The position numbers were made by a program, and so were the translations under genes. Source: Treponema sp. (GTDB taxonomy: Bacteria; Spirochaetota; Spirochaetia; Treponematales; Breznakiellaceae). Taken from it: 43,177 nucleotides of DNA. This document shows positions 28,173-36,425 of the stretch, in pieces (within the stretch, counting starts at the first letter, position 1; each line of letters opens with the position of its first letter). Below the pieces are notes generated by a model that saw only the letters and a program-made list of their open reading frames with translations, was not told the origin of the DNA and did no database searches. Where the stretch lies: positions 1 to 43,177 of the forward strand of contig WRKT01000020.1 of NCBI GenBank assembly GCA_009777995.1, in the 5' to 3' direction.

Positions 28173-29324
28173 CTATATAATCGAGAGAATTAGCCTTAGG
28201 TCAAGGCGCCAATAGTTATTACTTTCGGGCCTGACATCGCCGAGGGCGGGTATAAAGATGCCGCCTCCAAGGTTAATCGAAATGTCGGAAATCGGGTTCC
28301 AGAAAAGCCCCGCACTGAGCTCGGGGCCAAGCCAACGCTCGTTGGGGCCGTTTTCAAAGAAGTAGAAACCGGAAAAGTTGAAGGTGAAGGTACGGTGAAG
28401 CCTCATGGTATAGTCCATGGAAATATGGGAAATACCGGATAATTTTGCCTTTAGAATATTTCCCTGAGAGATGGTTGTAATTGGCAGGAAGGAAGTGAAG
28501 TATTCACTTGGACCGCTTGCAGAACGAAAGGTAAATGCGAAACGCCGGATTTGATCCTGGAAGGAAAAACCGATTTCTCCTGCGTGGGCAATATAGATTT
28601 GGTTCGATACTTGGAATGATGATAAAGAACCACCAAGGTTAAAAGCGACAGGCCACCAAATGGGGATGAAGACCCTGCCTGTAAGATACTGGGTATTAAG
28701 CCCGGCTCCGGATAAATCAAATTGAGTTAGAAGGGAAAGTTGTGCAAGAACCAGCTCCCCGATTCCCTGATGCTCCCATTCGAGGGCTGCAAGGAGGCGG
28801 CGTGGGGCAAAGTAGGTATTAAGGAAATCGTAATAGTCGAGATCGGCGAAGTTATGCTCGAACTCGTCGTAGGTCATTTCGATATTTGCTCTGCCCTTAT
28901 AGAGGAGGCCTGAATACCAAACCCCTGTGCTTACTTTGCCGAGTAATGTATTGTAGGAAAAACTAAGGCCGTCAAAAAGGCCTGTAACGATGAAGGCAAG
29001 GGGGTCCTGATAATGCATGCGGCCAATTCTTAATTCCATGAACCCCGAACGCAGAGAAACTTCTGTTCTTAGGATTTCGGGGACAAAGCCGAAGGGGTCG
29101 TTTTCGTAGTTAAACCCGAGGGAAACATAGAAGCCGCTCTGCTCTCCGATTAGGCCCGAGAGTCGGGGTATGCCGATGCCCCCGTAGTTGAGGATCGTCT
29201 CGTATCCGCGGCTGCCGATATCAAGGTTCTGATCGAAGGTGAAGCCAAAGTCGATTGCGGAGAGCATGGGGGGAAGGGAGAGGATCTTAATGATGATTAA
29301 CAGGGTGATGATTTTCCTTTTCAC
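28173..29324 (-). CDS. Outer-membrane beta-barrel-like protein (module A)
   Basis: A 383-residue protein with a signal peptide (ending near LPPMLSA) and strand-rich, aromatic-girdle sequence typical of a barrel. It is paralogous to 20445-21629 over its whole length. The last residues, WRLDLRLILSII, match the partner's WRIDVNLILSLY except for the terminal aromatic. It starts at a GTG 7 nt after the lipoprotein stop with no clear ribosome site, so translation is probably coupled to the lipoprotein. The 12-16 strand estimate is only by eye. No named family is recognised. Confidence 0.75.
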   Translation of the reverse strand: MKRKIITLLIIIKILSLPPMLSAIDFGFTFDQNLDIGSRGYETILNYGGIGIPRLSGLIGEQSGFYVSLGFNYENDPFGFVPEILRTEVSLRSGFMELRIGRMHYQDPLAFIVTGLFDGLSFSYNTLLGKVSTGVWYSGLLYKGRANIEMTYDEFEHNFADLDYYDFLNTYFAPRRLLAALEWEHQGIGELVLAQLSLLTQFDLSGAGLNTQYLTGRVFIPIWWPVAFNLGGSLSSFQVSNQIYIAHAGEIGFSFQDQIRRFAFTFRSASGPSEYFTSFLPITTISQGNILKAKLSGISHISMDYTMRLHRTFTFNFSGFYFFENGPNERWLGPELSAGLFWNPISDISINLGGGIFIPALGDVRPESNNYWRLDLRLILSII

Positions 29325-29331
29325 TGGGGGC

Positions 29332-30750
29332 CTATGGGACTACGTTGAGGGGGATTTGGTCTGTGACACCCATATAATAAAGGGTGAGGTATGAGCCGGG
29401 TGCAAGGACAGGGTCTGACGGGATTATGGCGGCTGCAACTGCGGTCCCTGCATCAAATGTGTACATTAGAAATTCATTTATGCTAAATGTCTTTGTAAGT
29501 GGTGTATCTGCATAACTTACAATCAAATTTATACCTGCCTGCCGTAACTCATCTGCCCAATCATAATCTGTTGCATCTGCTCCTGCGGGGTATGTGTTAG
29601 TAAGCGTTCCTGTATAATTTAAACTAGTTACATAGTAAATATTATTATATGGAATCTCAATAAAAAACTCAGTGCCGGTCGGGTGCGCAGGATCTCGCGG
29701 TACCTGTCCGGTAGATTGTCCCCAGATCGGAACCGGAACAACTCCGCTTGCAACGCGGTAGGAGACTATCGGAGGTGGGCCAATATCAATTAAACGGCGG
29801 GGGCTTCCATCGGGCATCAGGTAGTAAGTATTGCTTCCAAGCCAGTTTTCTTCCCTAAAAGGCAGCATGGGGAGGTCTCTTGTAATGCCACCGGGATAAG
29901 TTCCTTGCAGGGTAAGACCGGTAAAATCGGGAATACTGTCTATGAACATATTTGGATTAGCCAAAGTGCCTGTAAAATTTACTGAGAGCAAAGGAATTAC
30001 ATCAATATTGAAATCAGGGGCTAACACCTGCACTGCACCTTCTAGATAGTAAATAGTTACGGGCTGAGACGCGATAGCCTGTTCAATAATGGGCGATCTC
30101 GAGATACCTGTGACATCATAGACTAAACTAGAAAATAAAGAGGGATCTTCAATTATCTCCGTTCCCGGCACACCATCATCGTCGATAAAAGTAATTCTTA
30201 CTCTAATTCCTGTAAGATTGGGGATGTCACCTTGATAGGAAGGTACTGTCGGTAGGTCAAGCACTTCCATACCTGTCAATGTCCTCTGCGGCGGCAGTGA
30301 GGGGTTACTCCAAGAAGAACCTTCATACAACTGAAACATAATCGTAGGGTTCGGGCCCCTGACTATGGTAATGGGGTTATCAATGGCTTCCCCGGAAGCG
30401 AAAATGGAATCATCATCAAGCAGGAAGACTTCCATTACAATAAAATACTCATCAACGGGAACCGCGCCCCGAAGCGGGGTATTGCCTTCGAAAGTAAAGT
30501 TCTGGATTTCTTCCCCATCCAGATCTAAAAAGTATACGACGAACTTTAAGTCTTCAAGACCCGGGGCCTCAGGGTCGGGGTTAACGCTGTATGGTGGAAT
30601 ATTCGGGGGGTAGGATGCCCTTGCGCCCGCCTGAGCAAAGCTGATGGTGAAGGTGCCCATTTCACTGTCTGAACCGGGGCCTACACAGGAAAATAAAAGT
30701 AATGAACAGACGATTATAGAAGATAAGAAAAATCCTACTCTTAAATTCAT
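29332..30750 (-). CDS. Envelope lipoprotein (module A)
   Basis: A 472-residue lipoprotein with a lipobox LFSC near residue 22. Residues ~25-160 share a domain with the module B lipoprotein: both read EMG.FTISF, then a Pro-rich YPP.IPP..V/I linker, PDP.AP.L.DLKF.V.F, and an FEGN..L.G.VPV segment. The remainder differs: instead of beta-helix repeats it has four or five Ig-like segments resembling bacterial cell-adhesion domains (for example LTGMEVLDLPTVPSYQG, LTGIRVRITF). So the modules keep a common base and exchange the exposed part. It has its own near-consensus promoter 6 nt upstream. Confidence 0.78.
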   Translation of the reverse strand: MNLRVGFFLSSIIVCSLLLFSCVGPGSDSEMGTFTISFAQAGARASYPPNIPPYSVNPDPEAPGLEDLKFVVYFLDLDGEEIQNFTFEGNTPLRGAVPVDEYFIVMEVFLLDDDSIFASGEAIDNPITIVRGPNPTIMFQLYEGSSWSNPSLPPQRTLTGMEVLDLPTVPSYQGDIPNLTGIRVRITFIDDDGVPGTEIIEDPSLFSSLVYDVTGISRSPIIEQAIASQPVTIYYLEGAVQVLAPDFNIDVIPLLSVNFTGTLANPNMFIDSIPDFTGLTLQGTYPGGITRDLPMLPFREENWLGSNTYYLMPDGSPRRLIDIGPPPIVSYRVASGVVPVPIWGQSTGQVPRDPAHPTGTEFFIEIPYNNIYYVTSLNYTGTLTNTYPAGADATDYDWADELRQAGINLIVSYADTPLTKTFSINEFLMYTFDAGTAVAAAIIPSDPVLAPGSYLTLYYMGVTDQIPLNVVP

Positions 30751-30756
30751 GCTGTA

Positions 30757-30785
30757 ATTTTACTCCGGTTTAGTCAAAATATCAA
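30757..30785 (-). promoter_or_regulatory. Promoter of module A
   Basis: TTGATA (30785-30780) and TAAAAT (30762-30757) lie 17 bp apart; the first overlaps the stop codon of the upstream kinase. The -10 ends 6 nt before the ATG at 30750, giving a leaderless or nearly leaderless transcript. A GGAG is present but 12 nt away, which is too far for normal initiation. Confidence 0.6.
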
Positions 30786-32776
30786 TTAATAAAATAGCGG
30801 CTTAGGGTGGTTAAAACTATATTGGGATCTACCGGTTTTGATATATGGGAGTTCATTCCTGCATTGATTGCAGCGTCAACATCTTCTTTATAAGACAGGG
30901 CTGTTACTGCGATTATGGGAACGGTGGAGGCACTAGGAAGGCCGGAAGACCTTATTGCACCTGCGGCTTCATAGCCGTCCATATTCGGCATCATTATATC
31001 CATTAAAATTAAGTCTATGTTGTCGCTTTCGGAAAGAAAGATATCGACTGCTTCTTTTCCGTCACTTGCTTCAATTGTCTTTATTCCTGTTTCTCCAAGG
31101 ATCATTTCGAGTATTGATCTGTTTATTGCAACATCGTCGGCAACAAGAACCTTCTTCCCTGAAAAATCAAAATCGGAAGGATCGATCACTTCTACAGGCT
31201 TAGGCGCTTCGGCTTTATTTAAAGTGAGGGAGAAGGAAAAAATGGAGCCTGTTTCATTATCACTTTCTACCATAATAAGGGCACCCATAGCCTTTACTAT
31301 GCTGCTGCAGGCGGAGAGCATAATTTCACTTGAATGGAAATGAATCTCGCTGCTATCGCTTGAGAATATCATCCTTAACTCTTCAATTTTATTATCAGAC
31401 ATGCCGATTCCGTTATCTGAAACCTTAAAGTAAAAAGTTACCCCGTTGCTGTCTTCCAAAATATCAATAGAAAAAATAACTCTCCCGTTTTGCTCACTCG
31501 CATACTTAACTGCATTCCTTAATAGAATTGTCAGAGCTTGCATCACTCTGATTCTATCACCTTCTACCCATAAATCTTCGTTAATTTTGCCGGGAGGAAC
31601 CCATTCAATTTTATTAGCCTTGCAAAGGGTGGATATGATATTATTTATGTCAATTACAACATCAGCAGGTTTAAATGGAGCATTCGATAGAACGAGTGAG
31701 CCGCTTTCAATATTTGAAATTTCAAGAATTGTGTTTAAGACCGACATAAGGTCATTTGAAGAAGCAAGGGCCTGTTGTAAGGATTCCATTATCTTTATCT
31801 GCTCATTTCCGGTCATTGCTTCTTTTATCATATTAATTGTGGAATTCATTGGTGTTCTAAGTTCATGACTCATATTTGCAAGGAATGCATTTTTTACGCC
31901 TGAGGCCCTGCGCTCTGCTTCCATTGAAAGATGCACGCGGGATTCCATCTCCATAAGCACGCGCTCAAAAAGCTCAAGCTCATCCCCATGGTGCATGATC
32001 GGCTTTCTCCTCTGCCAATTGTATAATTGCTCCTTTGCACCGGGCAGGTATGAATCAAGTCCTATGGAAAGTTTCTTAATCGGGGAAATCATAAACTTTT
32101 GGGTTATATGCAGGATTATCATCGTAGAGGAAAACAGAATCAATAATATAATTGCCCCGAGCATAAGGAAACCGTTCCTGCGCTGTTTTAAAAGCTCGTC
32201 CATTGAAAGGCTTACTGCAGCATGGGCAGCGACGGTTCCGTCTTCTCTTAAAATCGGCTCATGGGCGGTTAAGAGCCAGCCCCACCTTGTTCTATGGGTA
32301 TATGTTTCAACTGGCCCTCCTGATAGAAATTGCGGGATTAAATGGGGTTCTGTCTCCCCTTCCTTCCAGAAAATGGTTTCCCCTAAGTCCAGATGGCTCA
32401 CTTCATCTTCGTCTGTGTCAAAAACAAAGGTTTCGCCGTTTTCAAATATTCTTGAAACAGTTATATACCTGACTCCGGTCTCTTGGCTTTTAAAGCGTAA
32501 AAGGTCGAGCATGCGATGGTACTCATCATCTTTTTCTCCTGTTAAAAGATAGCGGTCTATATCCTCTGCATTCAATAAATAAGCGGTGGTTTTTACTATG
32601 GATTCAGCTCTAAATATGAACTCGTAATCAATACGGGCCTGATATATATTGGCCATAAAAACCATCATTATAGCTCCGGTAAAAAGAGTTACGAAAGCCA
32701 TTCGTACCATTATGCGAAACCTGAGGGATTTTTTCCAAGGGACATAGAAACCGGGGTTGCTTGTTAAATCGGCCAT
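30782..32776 (-). CDS. Hybrid histidine kinase with extracytoplasmic sensor (module A)
   Basis: A 664-residue hybrid kinase. A first membrane helix (about residues 20-45) and a second (GFLMLGAIILLILFSSTMIIL, ~205-225) enclose an extracytoplasmic sensor domain that reads like a Cache/PAS domain (YITVSRIFENGETFVFDTDED). HisKA follows (FLANMSHELRTPMNSTINMI), then an ATPase domain with N-box (LLRNAVKYA) and G1 (DNGIGM) but no G2 glycines (SSEIMLSACSS), then a receiver (VLVADD, LMDIMMPNMDGYE, KPVDP). The kinase core is paralogous to 24533-27394. The frame extends to a TTG at 32863 inside a palindrome, but ATG 32776 (MADLTSNPGF) lies behind a near-consensus promoter. Confidence 0.82.
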   Translation of the reverse strand: MADLTSNPGFYVPWKKSLRFRIMVRMAFVTLFTGAIMMVFMANIYQARIDYEFIFRAESIVKTTAYLLNAEDIDRYLLTGEKDDEYHRMLDLLRFKSQETGVRYITVSRIFENGETFVFDTDEDEVSHLDLGETIFWKEGETEPHLIPQFLSGGPVETYTHRTRWGWLLTAHEPILREDGTVAAHAAVSLSMDELLKQRRNGFLMLGAIILLILFSSTMIILHITQKFMISPIKKLSIGLDSYLPGAKEQLYNWQRRKPIMHHGDELELFERVLMEMESRVHLSMEAERRASGVKNAFLANMSHELRTPMNSTINMIKEAMTGNEQIKIMESLQQALASSNDLMSVLNTILEISNIESGSLVLSNAPFKPADVVIDINNIISTLCKANKIEWVPPGKINEDLWVEGDRIRVMQALTILLRNAVKYASEQNGRVIFSIDILEDSNGVTFYFKVSDNGIGMSDNKIEELRMIFSSDSSEIHFHSSEIMLSACSSIVKAMGALIMVESDNETGSIFSFSLTLNKAEAPKPVEVIDPSDFDFSGKKVLVADDVAINRSILEMILGETGIKTIEASDGKEAVDIFLSESDNIDLILMDIMMPNMDGYEAAGAIRSSGLPSASTVPIIAVTALSYKEDVDAAINAGMNSHISKPVDPNIVLTTLSRYFIN

Positions 32777-32788
32777 ATACAAGATTTG

Positions 32789-32817
32789 ATTGTATCCTTT
32801 AAATACCCCATTATCAA
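32789..32817 (-). promoter_or_regulatory. Promoter of the Cache/PAS-type hybrid kinase
   Basis: TTGATA (32817-32812) and TACAAT (32794-32789), each five of six to consensus, are 17 bp apart. The -10 ends 12 nt before ATG 32776, and no Shine-Dalgarno is seen. Confidence 0.6.
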
Positions 32818-32843
32818 GGATAAATTCGGGAGCAAATAGGGGC

Positions 32844-32872
32844 TTGCAAAAATAACTATACAAGTGTATAGT
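32844..32872 (+). promoter_or_regulatory. Promoter of the radical SAM gene
   Basis: TTGCAA (32844-32849) and TATAGT (32867-32872) are 17 bp apart. The -10 lies inside the right arm of the 26-bp palindrome and ends 6 nt before ATG 32879 (15 nt before ATG 32888). Confidence 0.5.
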
Positions 32873-32876
32873 TATT
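32851..32876. promoter_or_regulatory. 26-bp perfect palindrome, candidate operator
   Basis: Two 12-bp arms, AATAACTATACA and TGTATAGTTATT, flank a 2-bp AG centre. It overlaps the spacer and -10 of the radical SAM promoter, as a repressor site would. It also explains why the extended frames on both strands begin with the same MYSY residues, which is an artefact of symmetry, not shared ancestry. Confidence 0.75.
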
Positions 32877-32878
32877 CG

Positions 32879-34198
32879 ATGGAATTAATGGATAAACTTT
32901 CTACGCTCTCTGACTCGGCAAAATACGATGCCTCCTGCACATCGGCAGGGAGCGGGCAGGATACGGTAAAGGACAATAGCGCAAAGTTTGGGATGCGAGT
33001 GCCTGCAGGGGTCTGTCATAGCTGGACCGAAGACGGCCGCTGTGTGAGTCTTTTGAAGGTGCTTTTTTCGAATGTCTGCCGTTACGACTGTGCCTACTGT
33101 GCCTGCAGGGCCTCTGCAGATACAAGGAGGACTTCCTTTACGGTGGATGAGCTGGTGGAGCTTACCTGCCAATTTTACAGGCGGAATTATATCGAAGGGC
33201 TTTTTCTTTCTTCGGGGATCTTTGCAGATTCGGACATAGTAATGGAAAAGTTAATTGAAACGGCAAAGAAATTACGGAAGGAGGCCGGCTTCGGCGGTTA
33301 TATCCACATGAAGTTAATCCCGGGCGCAGGGGAAAAGACTATAAGGGAGGCGGGCCTTTGGGCGGACAGGCTTAGCGCGAATATTGAGCTTCCAACGGAT
33401 AAGAGCCTTCAGTATCTTGCACCGGAAAAGTCGGGTAAGGAAATTCTTGGGGCAATGAGCGAGACCTTTAATGCGGGGGAAGAAAATAAGGAAGACAGGA
33501 AGAAGTTTAATACGGGGAGCAGGAACTTCGTTCCGGTCTATGCTCCTGCAGGGCAAAGCACCCAGCTCATAGTCGGGGCATCGCCCGAGAGCGATAAGAC
33601 CATCCTGACCCTGACGGGGGCCCTTTACCGGAAGTACGGCCTAAGGCGAGTCTACTACTCAGCCTTTTTCCCCGTGGGCCTTCCCGGCGGGGACGGGATA
33701 CCCGACCCGAGGCTCCCCGATCTTCAGCCAAAAAGGACAAACATTTTCCATCCTCCCCTCGTTCCGAATAAGGCTCCGAAGGGTCTTTTGCTCAGGGAGC
33801 ACCGCCTTTACCAGGCCGACTGGCTGCTTCGCTTCTATAAGTTCACCCCCGATGAGGTTCTTGAGGAGGGGGAAAACCTTGAGACAGCCCTCGATCCCAA
33901 GACGGCCTGGGCCCTGCGGCATCTTGATTTCTTCCCTGTGGAGGTGAATAAGGCAGATTATGATGAGCTGCTTAGGGTTCCGGGCATTGGTGCAAAAACA
34001 GGCCGCCACATTATAGAAACAAGGCGTTCCAGATCACTTACATTCGATAATCTGCGCCGTCTTGGGGTAGTTTTAAAGAGGGCAAGGCATTTTATAACGG
34101 CAGGCGGGGCATTTCTGGATAAGCCCGATAACCCAAGGTATATACGCAGTCTTCTGTCTGACGAGAAGGTCTTACAGCCCGAGTTATTTGAGTTTTAA
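32879..34198 (+). CDS. Putative DNA modification/repair radical SAM protein
   Basis: A 439-residue radical SAM protein of the family annotated as putative DNA modification/repair (TIGR03916-like). The Fe-S motif CRYDCAYC gives Cys 67, 71 and 74. A helix-hairpin-helix DNA-binding motif lies near the C-terminus (VNKADYDELLRVPGIGAKTGRHI), and the HLDFFPVEVN lead-in is typical. In many genomes the family is next to a uracil-DNA-glycosylase-like partner (DUF4130); none is found here. The likely role is a SAM-dependent radical reaction on nucleic acid, unproven. The start at 32879 (MELMDKLSTL) or 32888 avoids the palindrome, while the extended GTG at 32864 lies in its centre. Confidence 0.85.
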   Translation: MELMDKLSTLSDSAKYDASCTSAGSGQDTVKDNSAKFGMRVPAGVCHSWTEDGRCVSLLKVLFSNVCRYDCAYCACRASADTRRTSFTVDELVELTCQFYRRNYIEGLFLSSGIFADSDIVMEKLIETAKKLRKEAGFGGYIHMKLIPGAGEKTIREAGLWADRLSANIELPTDKSLQYLAPEKSGKEILGAMSETFNAGEENKEDRKKFNTGSRNFVPVYAPAGQSTQLIVGASPESDKTILTLTGALYRKYGLRRVYYSAFFPVGLPGGDGIPDPRLPDLQPKRTNIFHPPLVPNKAPKGLLLREHRLYQADWLLRFYKFTPDEVLEEGENLETALDPKTAWALRHLDFFPVEVNKADYDELLRVPGIGAKTGRHIIETRRSRSLTFDNLRRLGVVLKRARHFITAGGAFLDKPDNPRYIRSLLSDEKVLQPELFEF

Positions 34199-34696
34199 CT
34201 ATAGTTTTATAGTTTTATGCATCAGAAAGTCCCAATTATGTTCCATATAATAGCCGACTCCCGTACCCGGCGCATACTTGGGATATATTTTGATGAATGG
34301 TGCAAGAGCATCCTTTAAAGAGGCATTCGGAAGGGCACCAATTATGGCCATGTATACAAGTCCGAATGAGGGGGAACGGGAAAGGCCCCAATTGCAGTGA
34401 ATGAGCACCTGTTTATGTTGAATTTCACGGTGGATGAACTGCATTGTCCTCTTAAAAATCGGGTTTGCAAACTCGGGTGAATATTCCTGGGGAACATCAA
34501 GTAGATTCAGGTATAAATGCGAATCAGTCTCGTACACAAGTTTTAGAGGGGAAGTAGAAGAGATTCTGCCTTTCTGCCTTATGCCATGCTCATGACAGGT
34601 CTGGCATGCATGCACTATGGAATAATCCGGGATTACCGAGCAAATCTCACAGTCAAAATCGTCCCCGATATGGAGATTAATACAAACTTCTTTCAT
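34199..34696 (-). CDS. Small dual-specificity-type Cys phosphatase
   Basis: A 165-residue protein with the Cys-phosphatase signature HCNWGLSR (C101-x5-R107) and a typical LYLNLLDVPQ segment about 35 residues before it that would carry the general acid Asp. The N-terminal part has two CxxC pairs (CEIC, CQTC), which might bind metal; such Cys are not universal in the family. The substrate could be a phosphoprotein, an RNA 5' end or a phosphoinositide-like molecule; nothing in the sequence decides. It overlaps the end of sppA by 20 nt on the same strand, so the two are co-expressed. It meets the radical SAM gene end to end. Confidence 0.75.
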   Translation of the reverse strand: MKEVCINLHIGDDFDCEICSVIPDYSIVHACQTCHEHGIRQKGRISSTSPLKLVYETDSHLYLNLLDVPQEYSPEFANPIFKRTMQFIHREIQHKQVLIHCNWGLSRSPSFGLVYMAIIGALPNASLKDALAPFIKIYPKYAPGTGVGYYMEHNWDFLMHKTIKL

Positions 34697-36374
34697 GTTT
34701 AAAATCCAATGGCAAAATAGGCATCGCCTTACCGTTATTATCGAATCTGAAGTTTAATTCCTCCCAGATATCGGTCACTTCACTGAAAATGCCCTGAAAC
34801 GCTGCAGGGGAAATCTTGGCTTTCATTTTATCCGAGAAACTCAATTTTGGATACTCCCTAATGCGGATTTTTTTTGATTGGGAAATTTTAGCAAGATCCT
34901 TTGCAATACTAAGTGCGTCAAGATAGCCCCCAAGACTATCGGTTAGTGTTAAGGCCTTGCTTGTAATACCCGAATAGACCCTGCCCCGGGCCAGAAGTTC
35001 AAGGTTTTCAACTTTCATATTTCGTCCTTCCGCCGCCTTTTTTACGAAGGTACTGTAGAGGTCTAGTATATTTGCCTTAAAGCGTCCCTCTTCCTCATCA
35101 GTAAGATCCCTTTTCGGGAGAATAACTCCTGCTCCAAGGTCAGAATGATCACCTTTTTTAATGATGTCAAAATCAAGGCCAAGCTTTGAATTAAGGCTTT
35201 TATCATAAAACCAGGCTGATATTACCCCGATAGAGCCTGTCAGGGTATAGGGTGTTGTACAAATATGGCTTGCGTTCATTGCGGCCCAATATCCGCCCGA
35301 GGCAGCGACCTGCCCGAAGGAGACGATGACCGGGATTTTCTTCTTTGCCTCGCGGACTGCCGCATCAATAAAGTCTGCGGCAACGGCAGATCCCCCGGGG
35401 GAATCTATTCTTAATACAAGGGCCTTTACTCTGCTCTTTTTTAATAGCTTCCTGATTGTCTTTGCTACAGTTCTTGCCTTCATTCCTCGCTCCATATCGG
35501 AGGCGCCCTTTGCGTGAACTATGGCGATCTCAGGAAGGAGAAATCCCCTTGCCTTTTTTTCAATATAATCGGGGTTCTTTTGGCCGGGGTTAAAAAAGCT
35601 GAAATGCATGTTCCCTGCAGAAACAAACTCCACCCTTTCCTCATCATCTTTATCATCAAGAGGATAGGTTAAATCGGGGAATTCCATCATTGTAATAGTC
35701 TGCTTTATTTCTGCTTCCCTGCCGATGACATCCACCAGGGACCGGTCCCTTGCCTTTATAGGAGAAAGGAGGAAATCTTGGGAGAGAATTTTATTGAAGG
35801 TTTCTTCGCCAATTTTCCTATTTTGTAAAATTGCAGTCTTGCTTACTTCAAAAATATCGTCAAGATAGGCGCTGTACTGTTTTCTGTTCGCCTCGGAGAA
35901 TGAAGTCCGGCTGAAGATTTCGTTGGCAGACTTAAACTCAAAGTATCTAAGCTCGCGGAACCCGATTCCAAGCTTTGCAAGGCTCTCCTTTGCAAAGGGA
36001 TGGCCCCGGGAATAGCCGGTAAGGCTTAAGCTTCCTGCCTCGTCCATGATTATCTTATCCGAAAGGGAAAGCAGGCAATAAAGGTCCATCTCTGCATTGT
36101 CAAAATATGTTGCAATTTTCTTCCCTGCTGCCTTGAACTCTTCAAGGGCCTTCAGCAGTTCCCAAAGATAAGCGCTATGGGAGGAATCCCCTGAAGGAAA
36201 ACCGGAAGTATTCACGAAGATGCCATGGAGCTTCTTATCCGCTGCGGCTTTTTTAATGACTCTTAAAATGGCCAGTTCAGTATTGGTACCTGCACTTGAA
36301 AATCTTCCGAAGGAGCCTGCACTTTTCCCAAGATTGAGTTCCAAATAACGAACGGTTTTTTTCTTCTTGCTCAT
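34677..36374 (-). CDS. sppA: Signal peptide peptidase SppA, 67-kDa type
   Basis: A 565-residue two-domain SppA of the long type. The catalytic Lys is K148 in EFKSANEIF of the first domain, and the nucleophile is about Ser359 in VAASGGYWAAM of the second, matching E. coli Lys209 and Ser409. SppA degrades cleaved signal peptides. Unlike E. coli SppA, this protein has no N-terminal membrane helix or signal: it begins MSKKKKTVRYLELNLG. It could therefore be cytoplasmic or peripheral, or the start could be misread. No Shine-Dalgarno precedes the ATG, and a -10-like CATACT lies 8 nt upstream. The phosphatase gene is its downstream neighbour. Confidence 0.88.
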   Translation of the reverse strand: MSKKKKTVRYLELNLGKSAGSFGRFSSAGTNTELAILRVIKKAAADKKLHGIFVNTSGFPSGDSSHSAYLWELLKALEEFKAAGKKIATYFDNAEMDLYCLLSLSDKIIMDEAGSLSLTGYSRGHPFAKESLAKLGIGFRELRYFEFKSANEIFSRTSFSEANRKQYSAYLDDIFEVSKTAILQNRKIGEETFNKILSQDFLLSPIKARDRSLVDVIGREAEIKQTITMMEFPDLTYPLDDKDDEERVEFVSAGNMHFSFFNPGQKNPDYIEKKARGFLLPEIAIVHAKGASDMERGMKARTVAKTIRKLLKKSRVKALVLRIDSPGGSAVAADFIDAAVREAKKKIPVIVSFGQVAASGGYWAAMNASHICTTPYTLTGSIGVISAWFYDKSLNSKLGLDFDIIKKGDHSDLGAGVILPKRDLTDEEEGRFKANILDLYSTFVKKAAEGRNMKVENLELLARGRVYSGITSKALTLTDSLGGYLDALSIAKDLAKISQSKKIRIREYPKLSFSDKMKAKISPAAFQGIFSEVTDIWEELNFRFDNNGKAMPILPLDFKHERSLY

Positions 36375-36382
36375 AGGGCTTT

Positions 36383-36412
36383 AGTATGTCATTTTTTTTC
36401 GTAAACGGTCTA
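36383..36412 (-). promoter_or_regulatory. Weak candidate promoter of sppA
   Basis: TAGACC (36412-36407) and CATACT (36388-36383) are 18 bp apart, each four of six to consensus; the -10 ends 8 nt before the ATG. It is included because the spacing to the start repeats that of other leaderless-type genes here. Confidence 0.3.
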
Positions 36413-36425
36413 TATCCTTTTATAG

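Noticed and set aside
32852-32875. Shared MYSY N-termini of the divergent kinase and radical SAM frames as homology
   Set aside because: The match is produced by the perfect palindrome read on both strands; the real starts are downstream.
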